A stretch of DNA of 64,000 nt from positions 10,974,001-11,038,000 of the forward strand of contig NC_060116.1 of assembly GCF_021155765.1 (NCBI RefSeq). Reading direction: 5' to 3'. The notes under the pieces were generated by a model. That model worked only from the letters and a program-made list of their open reading frames with translations. It ran no database searches and was not told the origin of the DNA. Positions 14,648 to 27,776 of the stretch are shown piece after piece. Source of the stretch: Diprion similis (lineage: Eukaryota > Arthropoda > Insecta > Hymenoptera > Diprionidae). The position numbers were made by a program, and so were the translations under genes. The number at the start of each line of letters is the position of its first letter. Within the stretch, counting starts at the first letter, position 1.

Positions 14648-17600
14648 GTGAGTCACGAAGCGAAGGTTGTTCGGCCTTTTGCGGGAACGAGGGGACGGAG
14701 AAGAAAACGAAGAAATTACACATACGTCGCCTACAATTTTCCCCCTACGCACAGATTCTCGCACAACTCGGAGAGATAACGAGTAAGATGAATTACATGT
14801 GTGATTTATTCAACAAATTGAACCCGCTCGATTACTCGCTCTACTGCCGATTACCGTTCAGTAACACATGTCGGATTCCTATAATCATAAAACACTGTCA
14901 TACGTGATATCCCGCAAATTATTGCATTGCATCACTGAACGATTAGCCGTTTGTTTCGCCTAGTGATAATGTCATTATCGCAAAAATAAACGCGTGCTCG
15001 GTACGTGCTCAATTCCTGTATCGTATTTGAGGAATGATTTTGTAAAATGTGTGTGTAAAACTGACCCTGATACATCCGATAACCATATCCTACTTTTATT
15101 CACTCACCCTAGGACTGAAGGTAGCCACGCACCTTTCCAATCGATGCCTAATCAGTGAACGCCTTTTGCATCGCAAAAACAGCATTTCTCTACAAGCCGT
15201 GAGATAACCGTTGCCCATTAGCCAGTGGTGGAAGAATCACGAACTCACATCCAACTCACTGTCAATTTAAGTAAATACCAATTAGGGAGGGTTTACACGA
15301 GTATAGGTGTATAAGGGTATAAAAATTGCAGTAACCATGATGAATCGTCATTTGCCCCAAAAAACTCAGTCCATGTTGAACGATCCGTTCGATCAGAATT
15401 ACGGGTACACATAGGGAGATGGATTCTGACCGATTCAAGGCCACCGGTGTCGTCTGCTATCATTTATTCAAACTGCGTAGCAGACGACACCGGTGGCCTT
15501 GAATCAGAATGATTGGTCAGAATCCACCTCCGGAGGTGTACAAATGATATTGAGAGATTGTTATTCCGGAAGTGTAACCATTTCACATATCATACTCGAA
15601 ACTTTCACATCCTCGTTAACTCGGCTATGTGACAAGCTCTCTTTTCTCTCTTTCTTTTTGCCATGCTTTTCGAAGCTCGCAGTTCGAAGTATCTCGTAGA
15701 TGGAAGCTCGTGTCTCGACGAAAATCGTGGCATCCATCCCGTAGTCTTAAATATTGCTAAGCGTAAGGGTGACACGTAAGCCGGGAAAATCGGAGGAGGA
15801 AAGATCAATAACTTGGCAAACTTACTACGCACGGTTATCCTGTGCAGGTATAACTAAGTAAAACATATCAGGAGATTCCACGTGATGTAAACTCTGGGCG
15901 TAATCAGTCTTCGAGGCCTTGACAGAAAAGTCACGCGACAAATCATATCGCTACTCTTCAAGCTATTGCATTAACTTTGATTGTAAAGTTTCGAAAAACT
16001 TCATATTTGCCGTCTAATCCGCGCCTTGCTTAACAACGTAAAGTTGGTTTACACACGTTGATAAAACAAACATACGAGGTATGTCAATGTAACCATTCTA
16101 ATCTTGACTGTATGCTATTTACCGAGATCTTGATCTTTCTTCTCTCTTCGATCTTGAGGCTAGTGTGACTATAGATCGTATATACTTATTGCCTTACGAA
16201 AAGCACTCACTTGCCACGGTTTTAATCGAATGGTGTGATCAATGATCGATATCAATTCCGTTGATTTGAAATATTCAAGAAATTTCCATGGGAAGAAGAT
16301 GATATCGCTTCGTAAATTTAGAGCAAACGTCGGATAACTTTTCATCTGAAAACAAAATTCTTCAAATTACTGATCGATACAGACTTGCTGCTACGTCGAA
16401 GATCGCGATTTGTTCTCTCGCTTCCATCATCATCACTATCGAGCGGTTCGTTGTCACAGAGACCGACGTACTAAAAGCAATTTCGTGCTGTTTAACACGA
16501 TAATCATAACACCCAATTGTTTGGAATGTAATGTTTTAATACAAAACCCGGAAAATAGCTGGAACCAAGAGACCCGTCATCGCAAAATCTCGATCCTATT
16601 TTGATCTCGTCAAGTGTAATACGGTTGATGTTTCCCATATTACACTCGTTGCGATGATTCATCAGATTCGTCAATTTCGTAACATCAGAGCGAACTAAAA
16701 TCGTTCCAAGCCAGAAATTCAAAGAATAAACCCGTGCCGTATTGCGAATTAATTAATTGGCAAATGGTCAACGTTGAAATTTGCGTCACCCTCGTATACA
16801 TAAATTGCACAACGATTCACGGATCGACAATGAGTTTGTTATTAGTTACGTCATTAATATTGACAGAAGTGTCAAAGTATGATTAATCTATTTATATACA
16901 CACATATATATATGCACATATATATGCATTATATACACTATAATATCTCGAGTCTGGAAATCCCTAACAAATCCTAAGATAATATCGTAAAATTCGTACG
17001 CATTTTAATGATAAACGACGGCAATAAAATCTGCACCGAAACGTTACTGTGAGAGTTATTTTGATTTTTTAATCCTTTCGTTTCGTACGGTTAGCCTTAA
17101 ATAGCTAGACGAAATCCTTGGCATTACATTCTTGTGAATATAAACCTAGCTAGCTCGTTTTCGAGGCGAGTTTGTTGAACTGGAGATCGCTAAATTTGTT
17201 CAGTCACATCATGCAGCAATATTAAAATATACGTGTGTGGCTGTATTGTATGTTTGTATGGATAGACCCAATATTTATTTCTAGATACTTGTATTTTCGA
17301 GATGTGGAAGAGATCTTCGCACGTTCGTATCTGTATCAATACTACTTCGTTGTATACTTTTCACTCTTACTAATATATATCTGTGTAGATATACGTAGGT
17401 GTATATACTTGTATCTAAATATGTATTTAAGTCAGTCAAAGTAATTCGATAACACGTGAGTGGGTATGCGAATAATTGAAATTCTCTCGGGAATTCAGTA
17501 ACAAGTCTCTCAGAATTGAAGAAGCAATAAAAAGATATCGAAATTGGAATCGGAGCTCTTCGACATTCAAACGAAATTCAGCTTAGATATTATCTGAAAT

Positions 17601-20169
17601 TGTTTCATTCTCCTCCTGTAACTATCAATTCCAGTTATCGCTGGCATCGGACGATTAGCATTTTACGTTGCTGGATTATCGCATCATTTTAATGTTATCC
17701 ATAGACGAATGCCTTGTGCCAGTCAAATAAATCTTGTATCAAAGATGTAGGTCAGGAGGCAATGGAATTTTTCTGAATTTTTATCGATCCGCAAGTTCGA
17801 ACACTTTGCACTCTCTCTCCATCCCTCTTCACCTCTCTTCTGTCTCTCTTTCACTTGTGTTTGCATTCATCGCATGTCTTTGCTAACTTTGATTCTTCGT
17901 TACGTCTCGTAAATAAATATTTCAACACACACCGATTGTTTTGCAAATTCCGCAATCGCTTCAAAGACGATTACGACGAAAAGCACCACCGATTCGTCAA
18001 TTCAACTTTCACGATTTCAAGTCTTATTTCCCTAAACGCTTCTTTGTAAAAAAAAGAATGTGGTCAATGAATCATCGTGCTTAATTTTTCACCCGGCTTA
18101 CCATTTATACATTTCCTCTTTTGACTTCGCCTCATTATCCGCTTTTCATCATGGGAAATGACGATTCTCTTTGGGACAAATGCGAGAACAAAAAATCTTC
18201 GCAACGATAATTAAACATGGGCAATTAATGAATGGCGTTGGTAATGATGAAACGAAGGTTTTAGTATGTTGTTTGAAAGTTAACAGCAGTACATTCATTG
18301 CCTGAAGCACGGGGTTACCGTTCTCAAGAATCACGGGACGTTATACGGTTGCCTTTGGTGATTACGAAACTGACGCTTGCAGGTGGATTTGACGTGTGCT
18401 AGCCTATAACTGCTTAAAAGTAACATATTATACATGTCACTCTGAATTCCCAGACGCATTATACTGCAAACGTCCATTTATATGCTCGTTCATTGTTGTT
18501 CGAGAACTAAAATAAGTCGAACATCTCTGCATCGAATTATGCGCAATTATAATTCAAGTCAACCAAATGCATAAAACTTGATAAATCGATCAGAGTTCAT
18601 TTCAGGCATGCCGCATGGAAGATGAGGCGTCGCTCAAAAACAGATTGGTCAGCATTCGATGAGACGAAAATAAGTGCACTCTTATCCGCAGTACAACAAT
18701 CGTCTTCCCATGCTGACCAGCTGACTGTATAATATGATATGCAGGGGAAACTAGGATCGATATAAATGATTCGTTTTAACCGTATTTTAAATTTCCAGAT
18801 TACTCTTCCAATTTCCAAATTCCAGTACAATCCTTATACTTGTATTATACAGCTGGGATTAATTCGCAGACTGCGCTCGAGTTAACATTAGCCTGTTCAA
18901 GGATTCAAGAATGCTGTTATTCCTGAGCTATCTATACAACCGGTTTCGTAATGCAACGAACTTCATAGGATACCGAGGACGATGCTGTTCGCCAAACTAA
19001 GGCAGCATCTGAGTTAACAGATTCGCCTAAACCGGGTGTGAATGATGTTCGAAGGTTTACAAATTAGCCGAATTATCGCCATGACCGAACATCGGTTTCC
19101 CGCTATTTTAAAACTAACAAAACGCTTTGAAATAGTAAATAATCCCGGTAACCAGAGATTGTTTTGAAATTCAGTTATTATAATCATTATCACCATCGTG
19201 ACTTGGATATAAATGACTTGAAGTACGATATATACTTGAAGTGATTTGTTGCAAGTTCACTATATCCTCGTTTTACTAATTAAGGCAATGCATGAGCAAT
19301 GCTTCGAGATCTGGCTTGAATTAAATCGGTATGCAGAAATTTTTCCATCGCGCAGTAATAATTCTCGGTAGAACGTGCGGTTCTTGTTCTTGAAAAGAGA
19401 GAATAAAAAACGAAAGAAGAAAAAAAGGAATTCGCAGTCTACAGAGACGGACAAAGAATCATTCGAGGTAAGAATTGAGTTACGAACAGCAATATGCTGG
19501 TAACTTTTCATTTGTGGCTTTTGCATGGGAGGTATTTGATACATCGATTGTAGGTGCGTCACCATAAATGGATTCGAGCAGATATACGTGGGAGGAAATG
19601 ATTTTTTTTTCCCTCCTTCACTTAGATTCTTTCCATCAGCGTCACGCTGATTAACAGGTGTTCCGTTACGATGGACGACACGCGGTGGTATTGATATTTC
19701 ATTAACGCGTGTATCGGGTTACTTAACGCGCATATTCGCCAGAAGTTGGACGCGAGGTGAAACGTAAAGAGATCTTTGACCAAAGGTTAGATTATCGCCA
19801 GCAGCTACGCAGCAACTTGCTTTAGAACTTGTTAACACAGACGCCTGAATTTTCACGTTATCGCCTATAAATAGTTGTGTGAGATAGGAATGGCGTTACG
19901 CATCCCTCGTGAAAGAATTGCAAATACAGAATTGCACACTCACCAAGATTAATTTCGCTAAATCGATACATGAAAACTTCGTTCGTGTATAGATATAGCA
20001 ATTAAACCGTAACGCGATAATTTTACTCTTGTCAATCTTAATTAAACCTGCACTTTTATAGCTTCGTAACTATGCATCAGCTTTGCCAAAAATTATAACA
20101 AAAAGGTCAAGGCTGCTCATATTTTAAGCATAATACGACTTACAGTTAGGAACGCAGCGGAAATTTCGC
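14648..20169. other. Non-coding stretch
   Basis: No gene is supported. The stretch contains the perfect inverted repeat at 15,432-15,505, a TA/CA-rich patch near 16,900-16,950, and otherwise unremarkable AT-rich sequence. Open frames are short and lack recognisable motifs or splice-bounded structure. Confidence 0.5.
15432..15505. repeat. Perfect 28-bp inverted repeat (hairpin), 18-bp loop
   Basis: The left arm (15,432-15,459) and right arm (15,478-15,505) are exact reverse complements over 28 bases, including the block GGCCACCGGTGTCGTCTGCT. Outside the core the arms remain similar: GGATTCTGACC occurs at 15,421-15,431 and, inverted, at about 15,515-15,525, with a small insertion in the right arm. 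The whole structure spans about 15,398-15,543. It is non-coding and could be a very short foldback element or a structured transcript. Confidence 0.85.
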
Positions 20170-20173
20170 TTAA

Positions 20174-20660
20174 GGGGGGTACACAGCTTAGACGGTTTAA
20201 AATCATAAGTACTTATTTTTTTTTTGAAAGACAATGAAAATACTTAGAGCAGTTTGATTTGAAGGCTTTATTATTCATAGTTTCAAGAACATTTTAGAAA
20301 TATTTCATTGAAATCAATCACAAAATGGCGGTATGGCGCATACATATAGCGAACGACCGCATTTTCAATCCGGGGGCGGAAATTCCTCGGTCAATTTTTA
20401 TCCGATTGTCTTGAAATTCTGACACAATCTTTAAAACTTTTATTGATTCGATCTCGTTGCTAGATTTTTGAATATAAATCCTAATGTTTTTCTCTAAAAT
20501 TTTTTTTAGCAATTTTATCGTCAAACAATACATTTGCTTGTTAATAATCGTACATATTCGAATTTTTTTTGTTTTTTTGTTCAATATTTGGGTTTTTAAC
20601 AAGAAAAAATCGTAAAAATAGGTATGATTTTAGACTGTCCAAGCTGTACCCCCCCTCCCT
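20174..20660. mobile_element. piggyBac-like MITE with TTAA target sites
   Basis: The ends are inverted repeats. The left end reads GGGGGGTACACAGCTTAGAC and the right end, on the opposite strand, reads AGGGAGGGGGGGTACAGCTT followed by a further shared stretch including AAAATCATA. TTAA is present immediately outside both ends (20,170-20,173 and 20,661-20,664), the target specificity of piggyBac transposons. The interior (487 bp) is non-coding and AT-rich, so this is a non-autonomous copy depending on a transposase elsewhere. Confidence 0.7.
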
Positions 20661-20664
20661 TTAA

Positions 20665-23600
20665 CGAAGTTAAGTTTGTATAAATAATTAGGCAAAACTC
20701 ATGCGGTATATGCAGTAACGAAAGTATAGATTTCACTGATTTTCAATGTTATCTGATAGCTCCTATAAAAGCCGTTGACCGATTGAAATACATTTTTGTA
20801 CTCTACAGTAGATTATGTTGCGATGAAAAAATTGCGAAACATATATTCGCATTGAGAGCAGGCGACGCGCGGCAGCCAAAATTTCAAATCGCACAATAGT
20901 GAAAGTTACGGATCGCGCCAGCTGCGAAGTATAACATTTCACTAGGCTATTCCTGAAAATAAATTCGCAACCTCCGACCGATTGAAAAATCGCAAAACTT
21001 TTTCTCCCGGGCAATTTAAATCCGTACTGCTGCAGCTAGCCGCAAGGAGTTTACGGGCTTTTATTGTTTGGTCTAACTTACTAGAACTGTGTAAAGATAA
21101 AGTGATGAATTCTGGCGATACCTAATTTCGTAATCGCGATATGTCTGACGCCGAACGTTTGTGTGTGTATTTTTTTTTTCTTTTTTTAATTTTTTTTTTT
21201 TTTTTCTACACCCTCATGTGACCTAGAAAAATGGTGTTGATGAGGAAACTTGTCTTATCGCACCGAGTACATGATACGAGTTTGCGTAACTCCTCGGAGT
21301 TTGCCTTAGGTATAATATGTTTCTATCAATATTATTATTGTACGAAGTACAATTATAGAACCGTAAAGAGAAAAATAGCACACCCTGACCTCCCCGTCCC
21401 ATGATCATAAAACTTCCGATAGTTATTCAAGCCGTCATTACTATATCTGTGCTTTTACATACTTATACTGGCTTAGCTCACTCGCACCTTGATTAATTTC
21501 ACTCAGGTACGAATAAATAGCATAAGGTTTTCTGCAAGTAATAAAAGGTTTTATTTATATCAGAGCCAGATATTCACGCGGTCGAATAAAGCTCGGAGGC
21601 ATTGCTGAAAAGCATATTGGTCGTGGGTTTTGAGTAATACCTACTATTTTTGCAAAATGGTATGTCATTCGTTGGTGTTATCGGCGTGGGAAATTATATT
21701 CGCACGGATTGACGCACGTGACGGTGAGAAAGATGAAAGTTTGGAATTTATATCTATATATCTACACACCAGGATCGCACTTTATTTATACGACTTAATT
21801 CGCTGAGCTCGGAATTGCCGATCGTAAAATAAAAACCCCGGTTATAATTCGCGATGCGACAGTGACGTCAGTGTTCCGCACAATCGCACGTCTCGATTCT
21901 ATTATACATACACGTACTTGCAAGACAATTAATATGAACGGCCTTCGCACTTATACGTCACCAGTCAATCAGTACATCCGAGAATTTGATGACGGAAAGA
22001 AAACCGTAAGGCTTCGAGTTAATTTCGCTTTTAATTAACGCATTGTGAAATACATCAAGAAAGTTAAATTTAAATAAGTGCAAATTAAATTTGAAAGGTT
22101 TCAAAGTATCAGCTATCGTTGTAAATAATTTTGTTTATTTCTGGAATAGAAACTAACGGCGATTAAATTTCAACTATGCAAAAGTGCATTCCTTCAGTTA
22201 TGAGTTACTCGTGTAAGCGCGACGATTCAGTAACTTATTTTAGTGATATCTTATTCCGATTCGAGTTATTTCTTCCCTGGCATCAAGCCATGCCTGTCAG
22301 AATACCATTCCTCGCCGATTAGTAAGATCCGCACTAAGCTCAGCCATTTTTGCACAACTCTGTTGCGGGATCTCAAGGGGAACTATACCGCAACCTGCAG
22401 AATCAGCAACATACCAGAAAAAACCACATTAGAGGTAATTTTGCAAGCCTTGGGCAGATGCGGAGGAATATTGACTGCTGATCTAAACGCGTGAAATTTT
22501 TCTCCCCTCGCACGAGGAAAGCAGCATCAACCCACGATTTCCGTCAAGATACTCGCCCCCGCAAATTTTCATTAGGTACATCGAAAATAACTCGCTATGA
22601 CTAGCACATGCAGGCTAGTTTTGGAGATACATCTGCTCTCACATATACAAGTAGGTACAATGTATATTCAGTGCTGGATCAATTTCCTCCGGCAATTCAA
22701 ACGGACCAGCTTCGGTAAGAATGCCGAAGGGATCGTCCATCGCAGCGACGCGACGTCTCAAGACCATGGACGGTAAGATAAATCAGCTCTGATTAAGTGT
22801 CGACATTGGTAGGGTTGAGCTAGCGTGTAAGACGGTAAGAAGGTGCCCTCGATCGGGAGCGAAGATCCATGAAAGCGCGTGATCCATGGGGACTGTTCGA
22901 GGCCAGAGCGATAAGTCTGCAAGCCTCGCCCTTGCCTGCCGGCTAAATAAACGCACACGTGAGGGGGTGGGGGTGGTTAATGCAGAGACGGAGGTGTTAA
23001 TATGGCCTCTGACTATACACCGTAGACGAGCGAATTCGGCTCGTACGCATTATTTTTCGGCTTGGCATCCATCCTCTTCCGCTGTTCTGCCCCTCAGTCA
23101 ACGCCGTGGTTTAGAATTTTCGCGTGGGTGTCGAGACGTGTCGTCATACCAGGCGCCAGACTCGGGGAACATGGCATGTGCTGTGGGTATACGTATATGT
23201 CCATCGATGGCAACCCGATGATTTCGCCGTTTGAAAGGGAACGAAGAAGCTCCGATTGGCGGAATGTTGATAATTGATGAGGTTGAAGTTTACAGCGTTT
23301 TTTTCACGATGAACGACGTTTCGGAAAATTGTTTTTTGCACCCTTAGGGTTGTCTGAGGTTCAGCTAGCTCATCATAGCAGAGAAAACATGTTCATATTT
23401 TGAAATTCCCACCCTTGATAGTCATTGGAAAAATTGTACAACGACTTGATCAACGATGTTCCGTTACGTCGACGTTACTAACTCCAGCATGGTGACATAA
23501 TTGGGGGCATAAGGGTGGCGCACAATACCGATATTTGTACACAATTGGCTCTGCGAATTGTAATGCAAGTTACAATGACTGCACTTGAGGTACGACGGTG

Positions 23601-26600
23601 ACGATTTTCACCGACCAGCAACGGCGACGTTAAGTCGTGCCAAATTTCTTTGCAGAAATACGTTGCTCAATATCACTCGTCTCGGCTCACTCAGACTAAT
23701 TATCGCTCCGCGAGATCAAATGGAACTGAATGTAGATGCTCTTAGCAATTTATTAATATTATATATCAACTAAAATTTGTCTTCGGAAGTTTCTGGAAAA
23801 TATTAGTTACCAGTTACCGGCATGTCACGAGGATACATTATAACAACACATATCGAATGGCTGATAATGGTGAATGGGTAATAAGATAGCGTTGATAGTG
23901 ACATGTATACGTGGATAGGTTTAGGTCGACACAGTAGACCGGAGATCTTAACTCGATGCGCCGAAGTATAACCGCGGATAAGATTTCCGTCACTGCTACA
24001 GCAACGCACTTTGTCGGCTGTGGTTTCCAGCTTCTACGCATTGCAATCGTTTAAAAATAAAACCCCGGGGCATTGCGATTCGCCTTACACACTACTGCAC
24101 GTTGAAAAAATTCACGTGACGATATTGTACTGGTATCGAATTATTTCTATGAATAGCATTAGCAATTGACGTTAATAGTGTGCGTGTGTGTGGCGCAAGT
24201 GCGTACGTCGTAAACGTAATCGAAAAATCGTGGAGTGATTTTAACCGCATTCGCCATAGTTGTTTTTCTGCTAAAAAAAATTTGCCTTTTCGAATGTAAT
24301 CACGATTTTGTTAACTATAGACTAAACCCTGCGAACATATCATTTACGAAATTTTTATCACTAACAGCAAGCAGACAGAGAGAGTCAAATTTTGAATAAT
24401 TAAGGGAAAAAATCCGTGAGCAAAAATTTTTATTCAACGAGTGATTTTATTAAAAGTGAAACATTTCTCGCGAGAACTTTCGAGATACGACTCGTACCGC
24501 AAGCTGAGTTTATCTTTAACGAGTCTTTGAAATTTTGCAGTATGCACAACAGATCGTAAAATAAATAATCAATTTACTTTTTTCTTCTATTCATGCCCGT
24601 ATTATCGGCACGTAATTATCGCGTATCCACGTGGCGCACGTGCAAGCGAAGCGGCAAGACTCATCGCTTAATTAGATTATGTACAAATTACTCGTTGTAC
24701 TCTAACAACCACGATTATTCGTGATAGGTGAAGTGTAAACTTGAAAAGAGTTTACAACTTGCTTATGAAATCGGTAAATCTACACTCGTTTTCGAGTTCG
24801 TTAATATGAGTTTGTTTGTACATATATACCTACGTCACTTGCGCAACGTGCAACTTCAAAGGATTATTATGTGTGACGTAGCTGACATATTTTCGTAGTT
24901 TCTTAGATGAAATTAGCGCGGAGCAACTACAGATATAAGTATATTCTGATGGTTAGATCAACGACATATTGTATAAATCGAATCGGTATGGGTGAATTCA
25001 AGTTTATACACGTCATGTAGCTACAATTTCTGACGTGTCGATAAGAACGATAAATTCAAGTATCTATTTCGCGCTAGTATTATGACACGGTGTTCAATAA
25101 ATTTTTCCTCCATACATACAGCTCTCTAAAATATTTGAAGGATAATTTTTTTCACCAGGCGATAAAGTCAAGCTGTTATACATACGCATAAATAATCTTT
25201 GAATGTGAAAGGCGATACCGTAGTGCGGTTTTTTCCTGTGACAAACTATATTTTCTTTTTCTTTTTCTGGCTTCCTGCTTATCCGCAGACTTCCTGCTAT
25301 TTAATATTGTTCATGGTGTAAAGCGAACGTGAAGCGAGCCTGAAAGTTGATATCCAAACGTCCTTATATAACAATGTTACAAATCCTTATTTTCATAGCA
25401 AAATTCGATTCAGAACGTGGTGCAGGTAGCGTTCCGTTACAGCTAATAAATTTTGAAAAACAGAGCCTTCAAGTCAAGTTCAATCGGAAATAGAAAAAGT
25501 TCTTGGCAATGAGGACTGAACGAAAATTCGCTAATTTTAAGGCCGAGACATATCGTGTGGAACCCGGTCTTCGAGACACGCTATGAATATCGCGACAACA
25601 AATTACGTTGTTCGTTGGATGAGCGACGGGAGGGAAAAAGCAGATGAGAGTTTCTGACTTTCGTTATGACACTGTAAACATTGTCAACCCAATAATAGCA
25701 CCGGTGAAAAAAATAAACTATTTAAAGGCACTCGTGTTCGTTACATAACAGATAATTTCCAATAATAAACCGTTTGCAACGCATATACTTGTGCGTGCAC
25801 AAAGTATCGCTCCTTTACAAGTGTTTCCGTTCTGGGAATACCAAATCACAAAATTTTTCGTCAATTTCGATGAAGTGATATTTCACGAACTTGTGAAATA
25901 CATGTATAATTATATATATATATACATATATTATAATAAACGCGGGATGATTCACTTTTTCCTCTCTTTTCAACAGCTTATCTCCGGCTCAATCCCGTCG
26001 TCGTGACGCCGCGGAATTCGCCTATCTCGGGCCTGACAATATGCGCGACTGTCACTGGACGCGGTGCTGATTACACGAGTTGATTCAATCCCAAATAGTA
26101 ACCGGCGAGAACTCGATTTCAGCGCTCCGCAAATCGGCCTCGTTTACAAGTCGTCGTCGCCGTAATTGTAGGCACAGCTGGGACGCCGGTTATAGTTTTA
26201 AAACCGGAATTAGGTACGATACGATCACAGTTGAGCGAGTATATATTATGTATATATATGTATATATATGCGCTATACTTGCTAAGTGACAATCAAGTGC
26301 ATGGATTCAATTCAAACATGACTTTATTCTGTTGCTGCATGAATCGAGTGGCGAACACTTGCTCCACAATCGGCGAGAAAATTGCAGAATGATGATGATT
26401 GTGCCAGGCCAACGATATGTCACGTTTCACCTTGAATTTATCAATTCTCTAGGGTGTTTAATTTTAGAATAAATCGAGACTGCTACATTCGAAGTTTACC
26501 GAATTTTTTTATGCACCTATAATATTTCCTTAAAGAAAGAAAAAGAAGGAAACAATTTTTAGCCAGCGACAAGTCATTGCCTACAGCTCTGGTTTAGAAT

Positions 26601-27550
26601 TTTCTAACATCTCGAAACTGGGAGACGCAGTTTTGTTGGTCGCTTTTATTTTATAACCAAAAAAAAAAAAAAATCGTATCGATACAATTCCTGCAGTTCG
26701 TGCGTCACTCTAGGATGACAAATACGGGCATAAATATATATCGATGTACTAATCGGTAATCTACACTCACCGATGCTGTTGTTGCCTCTCGTGTAACGAA
26801 TTTTTGTTTCATACTTTTCTCTGAATAGTTAAAGCTGAATTTTGGAAGCTTCTTTCGTACAGAAATAAAGAATCGGGTCAACTTTTTACACATTCTATGT
26901 TTCAAAATTCATCACTGATTTACGAGACACTTCTATACTGCTGTCTGATTTTCAAACAAGGCATCAAGATAACGGTTGACTCAACATTCAAGGGAGTCAC
27001 TTATAGCCTATACGTAGTTCATCATTCTTAGAAATGTTTTTGTAGCATATTTCATTTTAATATTTGTACATACCTAAAGAATTGCAGAAAACGTAGATAT
27101 TCAGCGAGGTATTTAACCACTCTGCGGGCTGTTGATCGTGAGAACCGATCCATTAATTGACCTAAATTAAAACTCCAGCGTCTTTAAATGTCTAATAAGC
27201 AGTCGCCGTATTAATTATCACGACGTCAGAGATGATTAGCTGCGACGGTAAGAACAAGTGATTCGAGACCAATCAAGAGGTATTGTGTTATAATAACGCT
27301 TTGTATCCCCGTAACGATTGTTTTGCGAGTAAATGCGATTTGAACGAGTGGTACCCTGAAATCCAGTTCTACTACGATCAGCTTCACATAGCACTAGATT
27401 TCGCCAGTAAGTAATTGTAAACTTGATTGTCTGCCATTGAGTTATAAATTTCGATTTGGAACATTTCCCTGACTTCCAGGTTTCCCCGCTATCGATGATT
27501 TAAACAAATCACCAGATATAGTCTGTAGAGGAGAAGAGGAGGGCGGGAGC
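20665..27550. other. Non-coding stretch
   Basis: No confident gene. A frame open from an AG acceptor-like site at about 22,242 to a GAG|GTAATT donor-like site at about 22,434 could be an internal exon, but it is not recognised. Pyrimidine-rich runs lie near 21,168-21,206, and a short TA patch near 25,915-25,930. Confidence 0.45.
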
Positions 27551-27776
27551 AAAACGGGGTACTTAAGGAAATACTTAGTTTTCGCTAAATTTTAATTTCA
27601 ACCAAAGAAAATAAAAATGATATTCAAATATCAGGGAAAAAATTCAAAATAATGCTCAATAATATTTCTAGAAATCATTTTTGACTACTTCAAAGAACAT
27701 TTTGTAAAACAAAATTTTTTTATTCAATTTTAAGTGTACCCCATTCAGCCCCCCCCCCCCCTCCTCCCCCCGTTTT
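27551..27776. mobile_element. Candidate short inverted-repeat element
   Basis: The left end (CAAAACGGGGTACTTAAGG) and the reverse complement of the right end share CAAAACGGGG and, after a C/G-rich expansion in the right arm, GGGGTAC-ACTTAA. The interior is AT-rich and non-coding. The right arm contains a C tract at about 27,751-27,762 followed by CTCCTCCCCCC, which inflates it relative to the left. No clear target-site duplication was found, so the mobile origin is less certain than for the element at 20.2 kb. Confidence 0.4.
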